64,000 nucleotides of DNA from an uncultured Bacteroides sp. (GCF_963677945.1 NZ_OY782578.1:62001-126000), one strand, 5' to 3'; numbered from the stretch's first letter, positions 19,749 to 29,069 are shown. Translations and numbers: made by a program. Notes: generated by a model not told the origin, from the sequence alone.

Positions 19749-21548
19749 ATGAAAAAGATATTGACATATATCACAGCCGGATTGCTGGCCATAGCTTCCA
19801 GCTCCTGTAGCGATTATTTAGATAAGGAAGTAGACCTAACCTTATCCGAGGAACAAATATTCAGTAAGTACGAGAATACTCGTGGTTTCCTGGCCAATGT
19901 TTACACGTACCTTCCTGATGCCTTTGCCGGATATAGTAACGGACAGTTTCTTGCAGCCTCACGCGACTGTATGACGGATAATTCACTTTCATTCTGGAAT
20001 GTACACTATTATCACAGCGTGCTGACTGATGCTTATTCTGCAACCAATCACCCTTTTGCTGAAAGTTTTTGGACTAACGATTTGAAGGGAATTAGAGCTG
20101 CTAACCAATTTATGAAGAATTCCCGCGAAAGTGTTATCGGTAATGCTGAGAAAACAGGTGATGATAATCACTTATATGACCGTAATATAGCAGAAGCCCG
20201 ATTGCTGCGTGCTATATTACACTTTGATCTTGCAGGCTGGTTCGGCGATATACCGGTGATTGGTAATGATGAAAACGGTATTCCAATCGTTTTTGAACCA
20301 GGAAACGCTTCTGCCATGAATATGTCACGTACAGCTTGTAGCGATGCCTTGAAATGGATTGCTGATGAATGTGACGCGGTGAAAGATATACTTCCTTTCC
20401 GCTACAGTAATGAAAATGAAAATTGGGGACGTATGAACGGTGCCGCTGCCTATGCACTTAAATCAAGAGCACTTCTTTACAGAGCTTCTGTATTGAACAA
20501 TCCTGATGGTAATGCTTCATGGTGGCAGGAAGCCGCACAAGCAGCAAAGGATTTTATCACAAAGAATAATGCACAGGCACATCCATACCAACTGTTTACA
20601 ACAGACGATAATGACCCGAAAGAAAACTATTATCAATGTTTTGTTTCTACGCCTCACCTGAACAACGAATACATTCTGAGTCGTTCCGAATGGAATACTC
20701 GTGAAATTGAGTTATTCTTAGCACCTTGCGGATTTTCCGGCAATGTGAATTCAACGGGACGTACCAATCCTACACAAAACCTGGTGGATTCTTATGAAAT
20801 GAAGAATGGCAAACCTATTGATGATCCAGCCTCTGGCTACAATGATCAGAATCCTTATGCTAACCGTGATCCACGTTTGGAGCAAACTATTCTGCATCAT
20901 GGCTCAATTTGGGGAGATAAAGTACAAGAAGAGGAACGTGCTGTTGATGTTTCATATCCAGACGGAAAGGATTACCAAGATTTGCATGGTGGAACAACGA
21001 CTGGTTATTATACCAAGAAATTCTTGAATAACATGTCTTTCAAGAGTCCTACTACATACGTTCATGCTTGTCCTATTTTCCGTTATGCGGAGATTCTATT
21101 GAATGCAGCAGAAGCAATCAATGAATCTGAAGGACCAACCAATGCTTACCAGTATGTAAATCAAGTACGTGCACGCGTAGGTATGCCTGCCTATAGCGGG
21201 ATGACGAAAGAACAGCTTCGTGAGCGTATCCGTAACGAACGTCGCATTGAACTTTGTTTTGAAGATCATCGTTTCTTTGATGAACGCCGCTGGAAACTGT
21301 TTGAAGGTAAGAGTGCCGCTAGCGAGAAAAATCTGCCTCGCTATCAACAGGTTTATAATATTTATAGTGTGGTAGTTACTCCCGGAGCATCTTCTGTTTA
21401 TAATTATGAAGCGGATGGTACACATCCTTCCAGAGCATTCAATAGTCCGAAGAATTACCGATTCCCTATACCGGATTCAGAAGTGAAAAAAGCACCGCTA
21501 TTGAAGCAAAATCCTGGATGGGAACTTACTTCTGCCACAGCAGAGTAA
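19749..21548 (+). CDS. SusD-like oligosaccharide-binding lipoprotein (pair 2)
   Basis: This 599-residue lipoprotein (MKKILTYITAGLLAIASSSC) has SusD/RagB features: DYLDKEVDLTLSEEQIF at the N-terminus, AEARLLRAILHFDLAGWFGDIP in the helical region, and RIRNERRIELCFEDHRFFDERRW near the C-terminus. It is the last gene of the operon that begins at 9380, 24 nt after its susC. It probably binds a different portion of the arabinan substrate than the pair-1 protein. Confidence 0.95.
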   Translation: MKKILTYITAGLLAIASSSCSDYLDKEVDLTLSEEQIFSKYENTRGFLANVYTYLPDAFAGYSNGQFLAASRDCMTDNSLSFWNVHYYHSVLTDAYSATNHPFAESFWTNDLKGIRAANQFMKNSRESVIGNAEKTGDDNHLYDRNIAEARLLRAILHFDLAGWFGDIPVIGNDENGIPIVFEPGNASAMNMSRTACSDALKWIADECDAVKDILPFRYSNENENWGRMNGAAAYALKSRALLYRASVLNNPDGNASWWQEAAQAAKDFITKNNAQAHPYQLFTTDDNDPKENYYQCFVSTPHLNNEYILSRSEWNTREIELFLAPCGFSGNVNSTGRTNPTQNLVDSYEMKNGKPIDDPASGYNDQNPYANRDPRLEQTILHHGSIWGDKVQEEERAVDVSYPDGKDYQDLHGGTTTGYYTKKFLNNMSFKSPTTYVHACPIFRYAEILLNAAEAINESEGPTNAYQYVNQVRARVGMPAYSGMTKEQLRERIRNERRIELCFEDHRFFDERRWKLFEGKSAASEKNLPRYQQVYNIYSVVVTPGASSVYNYEADGTHPSRAFNSPKNYRFPIPDSEVKKAPLLKQNPGWELTSATAE

Positions 21549-21609
21549 TATTTATATTCAGTATGTTATTAACTGGTAAATAGATTTTTAGTATTTAAAC
21601 ATTTATTTA

Positions 21610-21656
21610 TTTTCATTGCTCTGCACGCTAATTTTGGCGTGCAGCAGCAATGAAAA
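21610..21656 (+). terminator. Strong hairpin ending the LamG-SusCD operon
   Basis: TTTTCATTGCT plus TGCACGC pairs with GCGTGCA plus AGCAATGAAAA, around a 7-nt loop (TAATTTT) and with small internal bulges, about 60 nt after the last susD stop. There is no T-run beyond the stem itself, but the stem 3' arm ends in A residues, so termination on the minus strand is also possible. Confidence 0.6.
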
Positions 21657-21871
21657 ACTTCTCCTATCAAAAAGAACACCTTTGTAAAATCCGGTATTTA
21701 CGAATCTAACCGTTTCCTCTGCCGATTTGAGCACAGTAATATCCGGCTCACAAACAGATGTATAGATACTAATTGAAAACTGGCACTTTATTCAATTCAT
21801 ATTAACAATACAAGCAGACTAAAATCGCCCATTCGATTGAGATACTTGAAAACAACATCAATACAAATACC

Positions 21872-21994
21872 CGCTTTAACTATCTGTTAATTGACAGCTT
21901 GTTTATCCCTGATTTAATACAACTCATAGCCTCGCATCATATCAAATGCCATCTTCTTGGAATGGTAAAGATTGAGAAAACCAACCATGCATAG
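21872..21994 (+). pseudogene. Transposase remnant (about 40 codons)
   Basis: This frame reads RFNYLLIDSLFIPDLIQLIA, then SHHIKCHLLGMVKIEK and a stop. The pattern of an Asp-containing strand (YLLIDS) followed by a helix and H-x-K-C-x-LLGM-K resembles the DDE core of IS4/IS1380-type transposases common in Bacteroides. Upstream frames are full of stops, so this is a decayed fragment. It lies in the 623-bp spacer between the PUL and the permease; the rest of the spacer holds only the hairpin at 21610 and the permease promoter. Confidence 0.4.
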
Positions 21995-22110
21995 ACTATC
22001 CAATAAGAGAACTCAATCTAAAAATAGAAGTCTAACAAAGTTTTCATTCTGAAATAATATTCTCAAGATATCGAGTCATTTGTTAGCATAAAGCATAATT
22101 AAATATTATA

Positions 22111-22143
22111 TTGACATATTAATACGAATATATTATATCTTTG
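22111..22143 (+). promoter_or_regulatory. Predicted promoter of the amino-acid permease
   Basis: TATCTTTG (22136-22143) matches the -7 consensus. TTGA (22111-22114), a near-match to the -33 TTTG, lies 21 bp before it. The leader would be about 22 nt. Confidence 0.5.
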
Positions 22144-22171
22144 CAAAATAATTATAAGAGGATATATACGC

Positions 22172-23908
22172 ATGGATTTATTTGCTAAAAAATCGATAGA
22201 AGGTTTGCTAAAGGAGTCTAATGAGACTAGCAGCAATTCATTAAAAAAGACATTAGGACCTGGAAAGTTAGTTGCATTGGGAGTTGGAGCAATCATTGGA
22301 GCCGGATTATTTTCCATAACCGGTGGTGCAGCTGCAGAATTGGCCGGACCAGCAATTACCATTTCTTTTTTAATCGCAGCTATTGGCTGTTGCTTTGCAG
22401 GATTATGTTATGCTGAATTTGCTTCAATGATTCCTGTTGCAGGAAGTGCATATACCTATTCGTATGCAACTATGGGCGAATTTATTGCCTGGATTATTGG
22501 TTGGGATCTGGTTCTGGAATATGCCGTTGCTGCTGCAACAGTAAGTATTAGCTGGAGCCGGTATTTAATAAAATTCCTCGATGGATTTGGAGTTCATCTG
22601 CCTTCGAGCCTTACAGCATGTCCATGGGAAGGAGGAGTAGTCAATTTGCCTGCTGTATTTATTGTAATTCTGATGAGTTTACTTTTAATGAGAGGAACAG
22701 AAGGTAGCACAAGATTTAATAGCTTTATTGTAGCATTAAAAATTGGAGTAGTTCTTATCTTTATTTTCCTTGGATGGCAATATATTAATCTGGATAATTA
22801 CACTCCCTATATTCCTGAGAATACAGGAAAGTTTGGTGCATACGGTTGGACGGGGATTCTACGTGCAGCAGCTGTAGTTTTCTTTGCGTTTATTGGATTT
22901 GATGCAGTAAGTACTGCTGCTCAGGAAGCAAAGAATCCAAAGCGGAACATGCCTATTGGTATTCTTGCCTCACTAGTAATTTGTACCGTTTTGTATTTCC
23001 TGTTTGCTCATGTAATGACTGGCGTTGCAAATTACACAGAATTTAAAGGTCATGATGGTATTGCTCCTGTAGCAATAGCAATTGAACATATGGGACATGC
23101 TGACGCAAGCGGACTGATTCACCCGGATTATCCATGGCTGAACCGTGCAATTATATTGGCTATCCTTGCCGGATATTCTTCTGTAATAATGGTTATGCTT
23201 TTAGGACAGAGCCGTGTATTCTATAGTATGAGTAAAGATGGTCTGTTGCCGAAGTTATTCTCGGAAATTCACCCTAAGTTCCGTACTCCGGCAAAGAGTA
23301 ATTTACTATTCTTACTGCTTGTCAGCGTATTTGCTGCTTTCGTACCTTCGAATATTGCAGGTGAAATGACCAGCATCGGTACTCTTCTTGCCTTCATACT
23401 GGTATGTATTGGAATCATTGTTTTAAGGAAAAAAATGCCAAATGCTCCAAGAGCATTTAAAACACCTTTTGTTCCCTTTGTTCCTATTTGCGGAGTACTA
23501 ACTTGTTTGTCGTTGATGATTTTTCTTCCTGCAGATACCTGGATCCGATTATTAGTATGGATGTTAATTGGCCTTGATATTTATGCTGCATACGGAATGA
23601 AAAACAGTAAGATAGCAGTTTGGGATGGAAAAGAAAGATCCGGGCAATCAGTATTAAATATCACCGGAGTTTCACTATCCGTTATTCTTATCTTTGTAGC
23701 TTTCGCTCATCAAATAACAGCTGGATGGGAAAGCAACAAGATTTTATTAATAACCGCTCTGGTTCTTTCTGTATTCCATATCTTTATTTTCGGAATACGA
23801 TTAATAAATCAATCTTCGATACCAGCAATTGGTAGAATGAAATTTGCATGTCTGAGAGTAGTCAATAAAAACTCTTTTATAAAAGAACAGGAAAACAAAG
23901 AAGATTGA
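22172..23908 (+). CDS. APC-family cationic amino-acid permease
   Basis: This 578-residue integral membrane protein has 12 or more hydrophobic helices. Helix 1 contains the APC signature GVGAIIGAGLFSITGGAA; helix 3 has YSYATMGEFIAWIIGWDLVLEY; helix 6 has VVFFAFIGFDAVSTAAQEAKNPKRNMP, a hallmark of the CAT subgroup (YfnA/YhdG-like). The likely role is uptake or exchange of amino acids across the inner membrane; the substrate cannot be read from sequence. It is monocistronic, with its own promoter and terminator. Confidence 0.9.
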   Translation: MDLFAKKSIEGLLKESNETSSNSLKKTLGPGKLVALGVGAIIGAGLFSITGGAAAELAGPAITISFLIAAIGCCFAGLCYAEFASMIPVAGSAYTYSYATMGEFIAWIIGWDLVLEYAVAAATVSISWSRYLIKFLDGFGVHLPSSLTACPWEGGVVNLPAVFIVILMSLLLMRGTEGSTRFNSFIVALKIGVVLIFIFLGWQYINLDNYTPYIPENTGKFGAYGWTGILRAAAVVFFAFIGFDAVSTAAQEAKNPKRNMPIGILASLVICTVLYFLFAHVMTGVANYTEFKGHDGIAPVAIAIEHMGHADASGLIHPDYPWLNRAIILAILAGYSSVIMVMLLGQSRVFYSMSKDGLLPKLFSEIHPKFRTPAKSNLLFLLLVSVFAAFVPSNIAGEMTSIGTLLAFILVCIGIIVLRKKMPNAPRAFKTPFVPFVPICGVLTCLSLMIFLPADTWIRLLVWMLIGLDIYAAYGMKNSKIAVWDGKERSGQSVLNITGVSLSVILIFVAFAHQITAGWESNKILLITALVLSVFHIFIFGIRLINQSSIPAIGRMKFACLRVVNKNSFIKEQENKED

Positions 23909-23938
23909 GAATAAAATAGAATATTAAATATCTATAGC

Positions 23939-23977
23939 GGGGCTATTTCTGAACTAATTCAGATATAGCCCTTTTCT
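23939..23977 (+). terminator. Terminator of the permease gene
   Basis: GGGCTATt-TCTGAA-ctaa-TTCAGA-tATAGCCC is a long nested stem followed by TTTTCT, 30 nt after the stop codon. Confidence 0.85.
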
Positions 23978-24109
23978 ATTACTTAACCTGTTCATAATGA
24001 ATAATAAGTTATCCAAAATGGAAAACTTTTAGATTTCAATATCAAAAAAAGTTTTCCAAAACTTTCTAAATTAACATAGTTAAGCGAAACAACATATTGT
24101 TATATCTAC

Positions 24110-24117
24110 TATCTTTG
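24110..24117 (+). promoter_or_regulatory. Predicted -7 box of the riboswitch-nrdDG transcript
   Basis: TATCTTTG matches TAnnTTTG and lies just before the riboswitch, giving a leader of about 345 nt. No clear -33 box is seen. Confidence 0.5.
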
Positions 24118-24124
24118 TTTCGGT

Positions 24125-24281
24125 TTTGGTAACAAAGTTTATGCTTTAGGAAAAAAGGGAATACCGTGAAATCCGGTAACAGTACCCGCTGCTGTGATTC
24201 TCGAAGAACGTGAGTAACAAGCCACTGCATTTATTTGTGGGAAGGCACTTTAAGGGAGAGATAAGTCAGAAGACCTGCCAG
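24125..24281 (+). promoter_or_regulatory. Cobalamin (B12) riboswitch upstream of nrdDG
   Basis: The aptamer landmarks appear in order: GGGAAtaCCGTGAAATCCGG, then CAGTaCCCGCTGCTGTGA, GCCACTG near 24220, TGGGAAGGCa, and the B12 box AAGTCAGAAGACCTGCC at 24263-24279. These are the conserved elements of the AdoCbl riboswitch class. It should sense adenosylcobalamin and normally turn the downstream gene off. The gene 188 nt downstream is the class III ribonucleotide reductase nrdD. Confidence 0.93.
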
Positions 24282-24325
24282 AACTTACACATATAGATTA
24301 TCTTATGCTTTCGGGAGTTAAAGCA

Positions 24326-24392
24326 AGAGAAAATAGGAATTCGCCAAGATAGGGATATCTTTCGGCGCTAATCTCTTACCGACCTATTCTCT
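24326..24392 (+). other. Hairpin in the riboswitch expression platform
   Basis: An outer stem (AGAG..AATAGG with CCTATTCTCT) encloses a strong hairpin CGCC-AAGATA-ggga-TATCTT-tc-GGCG (24342-24367). The outer stem is followed by a pyrimidine-rich stretch (TTCCTCTTCCTT). It could be the terminator or anti-terminator half of the switch, or a translational element. Which one is not decidable by eye. Confidence 0.45.
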
Positions 24393-24466
24393 TTCCTCTT
24401 CCTTATGCAAAGTTTCTAAATGTGACAACTTATTTGGATTAAAAGTTTCACAAAAAGAATAAGAAT

Positions 24467-26854
24467 ATGAACTACGCTGAGATTTGTATTATCAAAAGAG
24501 ATGGGAAAAAGGAAGATTTCTCTATCAGTAAAATAAAGAATGCTGTAACAAAAGCATTTGATGCAACAGGTATCACGAACGAAGATAAGTTGATAGCTGA
24601 TATTACAATGCGTGTAATCAGTAACTTTACCACCCCTACTATCTCGGTGGAACAAATTCAGGACCTGGTTGAAAAGGAAATAATGAAAGTTCAACCTGAG
24701 GTGGCTAAGAAATATATCATCTATCGTGAATGGAGAAATACCGAACGTGAAAAGAAGAGTCAGATTAAGCAAATCATGGACGGTATTGTTGCTATTGATA
24801 AGAACGATGTAAATCTCAGCAATGCAAATATGTCAAGCCATACTCCGGCAGGACAGATGATGACTTTCGCATCGGAAGTCACAAAAAACTACACCTATAG
24901 ATATTTGCTTCCAAAGAAATTTGCCACTGCTCACCAGTTGGGAGATATCCACATACACGATCTGGATTATTACCCTACTAAAACGACCACCTGTATACAG
25001 TATGATATGGATGATCTCTTCGAGCGTGGATTCCGCACCAAGAATGGTAGTATCCGCACTCCCCAATCCATACAGAGTTATGCTACGCTGGCAACTATTA
25101 TCTTCCAGACAAACCAGAATGAACAACATGGGGGACAATCAATTCCGGCGTTTGATTTCTTTATGGCAAAGGGTGTTTTGAAATCGTTCAGAAAACACCT
25201 GACTTCCCTTCTTGGATTCTATACATCTATTGAAGGAGCAAGTGCTGACGAAAAATCAATAAAAACCATTGTAAACGAACAAGTATCTTCGGTAAAAACG
25301 AGCGAACAGGAAAAAGAGGCTTTACGAATGGCTCTGACTGCCATTGGCATTAACATCGAAAAAGAGGTAGTAAACAAGATTATTGAGAAAGCTTACGCTT
25401 CTACAAGGAAAGATACTCATCAGGCAATGGAAGGATTTATCCACAACCTGAATACCATGCATTCCAGAGGAGGTAACCAGGTAGTTTTCAGTTCAATAAA
25501 CTACGGAACTGATACTTCGGCAGAAGGAAGACTGGTGATTGAGGAATTGCTGACTACTACTATGGAAGGCTTGGGAGGCCGTGGAGAGGTTCCGGTATTC
25601 CCTATCCAGATATTTAAAATAAAGAACGGTGTTTCTTATTCTGAGGAAGATTATCAGAAAGCAATGGAAGATTTTGATGCTGCTATGGATGGAAAAGTAA
25701 AATTCAGCACTCCTAACTTTGATCTTTTCCTTAAAGCATGCCGCACTACAGCTAAGGCGCTCTTCCCAAACTTTATGTTTCTGGATACTCCTTATAATAC
25801 AAACGAACTTTGGAGAGCTGATGATCCGAAACGTTACAGATATGAACTGGCTACAATGGGATGTCGTACTCGTGTTTACGAGAATGTAGCCGGAGAAAAA
25901 AGTTCTCTTGGACGAGGTAACTTGTCTTTCACAACAATAAATGTGCCTCGCCTTGCGATTGAAGCTCACAGAAAAGCTAAAAAATTAGTGGGAACATCTG
26001 ATAAGGAAGCTTTTGAAACGAAGGAAAAAGAACTTTTCCTTAAATCAGTACGCAGTATGGCCGAACTGGTAGCCGAACAGCTTTATGCTCGTTATGAGTA
26101 TCAGCGCACAGCACTAGCACGTCAGTTCCCATTTATGATGGGTAATGATGTTTGGAAAGGCGGCGGTAATCTTGATCCGAATCAGGAAGTGGGCGATGTT
26201 CTTCGCAGCGGAACGCTGGGTATTGGCTTTATTGGCGGTCATAATGCAATGATGGCTCTTTACGGAGAAGGTCATGGTCACAGTGAGAAAGCTTGGAATA
26301 CACTATATGAAACCATACAAGAAATGAACAAGGTGGTGGAAGAATATAAGATCAGGTATAACCTGAACTATTCCATCCTTGCCACTCCGGCCGAAGGATT
26401 ATCGGGACGATTTACAAAGATGGACCGTAAAAAATATGGTAAGATTGCCGGAGTAACCGACAATGATTATTATGTAAACTCCTTCCATGTAGATGTTAAG
26501 GAACAAATCAGCATTGTTGATAAGATTAAGTGCGAGGCTCCTTTCCATGCCATCACCCGCGGCGGACACATTACTTATGTTGAGCTGGATGGTGAAGCAC
26601 AAAAGAATGTAAAGGCAATTACCAAGATTGTGAAAGTAATGCACGATGAAGGTATTGGTTACGGTTCAATCAATCACCCGGTAGATACCTGCAACTCTTG
26701 CGGATACAAGGGAGTAGTTTATGATAAATGTCCGGTATGTGGAAGCGAAAATATCATGAGAATGAGAAGAATCACCGGATATCTTACCGGAGATCTTAGC
26801 ACATGGAATTCATCTAAACGTGCAGAAGAACGCGACCGTGTAAAACATCACTAA
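24467..26854 (+). CDS. nrdD: Anaerobic (class III) ribonucleoside-triphosphate reductase
   Basis: This 795-residue enzyme reduces NTPs to dNTPs with a glycyl radical. It has an N-terminal ATP-cone (about 3-95, EICIIKRDGKKEDFSISKIK), the glycyl-radical barrel (HIHDLDYYPTKTTTC, GFIGGHNAM), a C-terminal zinc site made of two CxxC pairs (CNSCG and CPVCG), and the radical glycine Gly771 in RRITGYL. It needs the activase NrdG, encoded 153 nt downstream. It is controlled by the cobalamin riboswitch, which implies that a B12-dependent class II reductase exists elsewhere in the genome. Confidence 0.96.
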   Translation: MNYAEICIIKRDGKKEDFSISKIKNAVTKAFDATGITNEDKLIADITMRVISNFTTPTISVEQIQDLVEKEIMKVQPEVAKKYIIYREWRNTEREKKSQIKQIMDGIVAIDKNDVNLSNANMSSHTPAGQMMTFASEVTKNYTYRYLLPKKFATAHQLGDIHIHDLDYYPTKTTTCIQYDMDDLFERGFRTKNGSIRTPQSIQSYATLATIIFQTNQNEQHGGQSIPAFDFFMAKGVLKSFRKHLTSLLGFYTSIEGASADEKSIKTIVNEQVSSVKTSEQEKEALRMALTAIGINIEKEVVNKIIEKAYASTRKDTHQAMEGFIHNLNTMHSRGGNQVVFSSINYGTDTSAEGRLVIEELLTTTMEGLGGRGEVPVFPIQIFKIKNGVSYSEEDYQKAMEDFDAAMDGKVKFSTPNFDLFLKACRTTAKALFPNFMFLDTPYNTNELWRADDPKRYRYELATMGCRTRVYENVAGEKSSLGRGNLSFTTINVPRLAIEAHRKAKKLVGTSDKEAFETKEKELFLKSVRSMAELVAEQLYARYEYQRTALARQFPFMMGNDVWKGGGNLDPNQEVGDVLRSGTLGIGFIGGHNAMMALYGEGHGHSEKAWNTLYETIQEMNKVVEEYKIRYNLNYSILATPAEGLSGRFTKMDRKKYGKIAGVTDNDYYVNSFHVDVKEQISIVDKIKCEAPFHAITRGGHITYVELDGEAQKNVKAITKIVKVMHDEGIGYGSINHPVDTCNSCGYKGVVYDKCPVCGSENIMRMRRITGYLTGDLSTWNSSKRAEERDRVKHH

Positions 26855-26870
26855 TCTCTTTTTTAATAAA

Positions 26871-26908
26871 AAGAACAAACAGCTAAAGACTGTTTATGAT
26901 CTGTTCTT
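26871..26908 (+). terminator. Hairpin after nrdD (possible attenuator)
   Basis: AAGAAC and AAACAG pair with CTGTTT and GTTCTT around a short loop, 17 nt after the nrdD stop. No T-tract follows, so it may be a processing or partial termination site within the operon rather than a full terminator. Confidence 0.4.
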
Positions 26909-26949
26909 GCAAATTCAATTATTGAATTTCAGTTTCCAATAAAATATAA

Positions 26950-26990
26950 ATAAATGGAGTGAGCCTGACTTTTTGCTTCTCTCCATTTAT
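26950..26990 (+). other. Inverted repeat just before nrdG
   Basis: ATAAATGGAG and CTCCATTTAT are a perfect 10-bp inverted repeat around 21 nt, ending 17 nt before the nrdG ATG. On RNA it would sit next to the ribosome-loading region and could influence the NrdD:NrdG ratio. Confidence 0.5.
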
Positions 26991-27007
26991 GAAAACAAGA
27001 AATAAAA

Positions 27008-27541
27008 ATGGCTAAACCTCTTTATATGCTTTTCACCTATCCCGAAACAATTGTCGACGGAGATGGTATACGCTATTCCATTTATCTGGCAGGCTGCCGG
27101 CATCATTGCCCGGGGTGTCAGAATCCCAGCACATGGAATCCGGTGCAAGGTACGCTTTTAACCGAGGAGGTAATCAGCAATATAATCCGGGAGATTAATG
27201 CCAATCCATTATTGGATGGCGTAACTTTCTCGGGTGGTGATCCTTTTTACAATCCGGAAGCTTTCCTTCCATTTATAAAAAGAATAAAGGAGGAAACAAA
27301 ACAAAACGTGTGGTGCTACACCGGCTATACTTATGAAGAGTTGCTGGCTGATCCTAAATTAAATGCCGTTCTTCCTTATATTGACACGTTGGTTGACGGA
27401 CGATTCGTGCAAGCTGAATATTCTCCTTACCTGGAATTCCGGGGAAGTGCCAATCAGCGGATTATTCATCTGAAGAAGATGAATAGAAACAAGCTTGTTC
27501 ATAAGGTACTTATGCCGGGAATGCTATATCAAACAGTATAA
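27008..27541 (+). CDS. nrdG: Anaerobic ribonucleotide reductase-activating protein
   Basis: This 177-residue radical-SAM activase carries the CxxxCxxC cluster (CRHHCPGC) near residue 31, preceded by [23 protein letters not shown] provides the SAM-binding GGD motif, and [11 protein letters not shown] lies near the end. It puts the glycyl radical on NrdD. The last ~18 residues after HLKK are a little longer than is usual for the family. A 16-bp copy of its 3' end is repeated 66 bp downstream. Confidence 0.95.
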   Translation: MAKPLYMLFTYPETIVDGDGIRYSIYLAGCRHHCPGCQNPSTWNPVQGTLLTEEVISNIIREINANPLLDGVTFSGGDPFYNPEAFLPFIKRIKEETKQNVWCYTGYTYEELLADPKLNAVLPYIDTLVDGRFVQAEYSPYLEFRGSANQRIIHLKKMNRNKLVHKVLMPGMLYQTV

Positions 27542-27601
27542 GATAAAGTCAAATTGAAGTTGGACAAATGACAACTTTCTTTCGAAATGCTATATCAAAC
27601 A
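27520..27601 (+). repeat. Direct repeat at the nrdG 3' end
   Basis: AATGCTATATCAAACA occurs at 27520-27535, covering the last codons of nrdG, and again at 27586-27601. It may mark a small duplication or insertion at the gene end. Confidence 0.6.
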
Positions 27602-27637
27602 ACATAAGGTTTAGCCAGCTACACAAATAAAACAAAA

Positions 27638-27684
27638 AGAAGCCGCGCAAAGAATAATCTACTTTCTTTGCGCGGCTTCTTTTT
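27638..27684. terminator. Bidirectional terminator between nrdG and rseP
   Basis: AGAAGCCGCGCAAAGA and TCTTTGCGCGGCTTCT form a perfect 16-bp stem with an 11-nt loop. It is followed by TTTTTG on the plus strand and preceded by AAAAA, so it serves both convergent transcripts. Confidence 0.92.
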
Positions 27685-27703
27685 GTTATTGTTCAGCAGG
27701 GTT

Positions 27704-29056
27704 CTACTTAAAGAAATACCTGATTATATCATTAAAGTTTGCCCATATCAGTAAGCCAAACAACAGGAACATACCAACCATCTGTGCGTATTCCATAAAT
27801 TTCTCGCTCGGTTTGCGGCGCGCTATTATTTCATAAACAATAAATATAGCATGTCCACCATCCAATGCCGGAATAGGCAGAATATTCATAAAGGCAAGAA
27901 TGATAGAAAGGAAGGCTGTCATTTCCCAGAAGCGTTGCCAATCCCATTGAGCAGGGAAAATACTACCAATAGTTCCAAATCCACCTAAGCTGTTTGCTCC
28001 TTCTTTGGTGAATACGTACTTCATATCGCTGATATATCCTTTAAGTGTATTTACTCCAAGAGTAATACCTGCAGGGAAAGATTCAAAGAATCCATATTCC
28101 TTATTCACAACCTTAAAGAAGTGATCTGGACGATAGGCAAAAGCTCCGCCTTTATAAAGAGAATCCAACTGTACTTTCACTGTATCAGTTACACCGGCTC
28201 TGACGTATGCAATGGTTACATTTCTTGATGCACCCTTAACACTATCCTTTGGAGCAGCAGTTTTAAGCTTATCAACCACTTCCATATAGTCATTAAATGC
28301 AGGAGTAGAAATTCCGTTAATAGCAATAATACTATCTCCTCTTTGCATTCCCGCTTTTGCATATCCATTATTTGGAATTATGCTATCAATAACATACGGG
28401 TAACGGCAATCGGACAAATATGTATTGGCAGCCATCAGCTGATTCATAAAATCTTTAGGAATCTGCACTTTTGCTTCTGTTCCATGACGTAGCACAGTAA
28501 CTTCTTTAGCGTTATAAATCTGGCGATGCGCTTTCGGGAAACGAACAAATTCTTCGCCATCGGCAGAAAGAAGAATATCTCCGTTTTGGAAACCAACCTT
28601 CTGAGCTACTTGGCTGAACTGCATACCCATCTTCATATCTTTTGGAAGCATATAAGATTCGCCCCAGGTGAAAAGAATCATGGAATAGATAAACAATGCA
28701 AGCAAGAAGTTAAATATTACCCCGGCAACAATAATCAAAAATCGTTGTCCGGCCGGTTTAGAACGAAACTCCCATGATTTTGGAGGTTCTTTCATTTGCT
28801 CTTTATCCATTGATTCGTCAATCATTCCGGATATTTTGCAATAGCCGCCCAAAGGCAACCAACCTATACCATATTCTGTATCGCTATTCTTTGGTTTAAA
28901 TTTAAAAAGTGAGAATCCCCAGTCGAAAAACATATAGAATTTCTCTACCCTAACCTTAAAAAGACGAGCAAAAAGGAAATGCCCACCTTCATGTATCAGA
29001 ATTAATAATGATAAACTCATTATTAATTGCAGGGCACGGATCAAAAATGTTTCCAT
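27704..29056 (-). CDS. rseP: Site-2 intramembrane zinc metalloprotease RseP
   Basis: This 450-residue inner-membrane protease has the zinc motif HEGGH at residues 22-26 in the first helix, PDZ-like regions in the middle, and the second motif NILPIPALDGGH in a C-terminal helix. The family cleaves transmembrane substrates such as anti-sigma factors after a site-1 cut. ATG 29056 is used; the preceding codon is TTG. The gene starts 13 nt after the dxr stop, so the two are co-transcribed, as in many Bacteroidetes. Confidence 0.95.
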   Translation of the reverse strand: METFLIRALQLIMSLSLLILIHEGGHFLFARLFKVRVEKFYMFFDWGFSLFKFKPKNSDTEYGIGWLPLGGYCKISGMIDESMDKEQMKEPPKSWEFRSKPAGQRFLIIVAGVIFNFLLALFIYSMILFTWGESYMLPKDMKMGMQFSQVAQKVGFQNGDILLSADGEEFVRFPKAHRQIYNAKEVTVLRHGTEAKVQIPKDFMNQLMAANTYLSDCRYPYVIDSIIPNNGYAKAGMQRGDSIIAINGISTPAFNDYMEVVDKLKTAAPKDSVKGASRNVTIAYVRAGVTDTVKVQLDSLYKGGAFAYRPDHFFKVVNKEYGFFESFPAGITLGVNTLKGYISDMKYVFTKEGANSLGGFGTIGSIFPAQWDWQRFWEMTAFLSIILAFMNILPIPALDGGHAIFIVYEIIARRKPSEKFMEYAQMVGMFLLFGLLIWANFNDIIRYFFK

Positions 29057-29069
29057 CAATAATTATCTA

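Noticed and set aside
25493-25969. 158-codon minus-strand ORF opposite nrdD
   Set aside because: It is antisense to the highly conserved nrdD core; no independent evidence.
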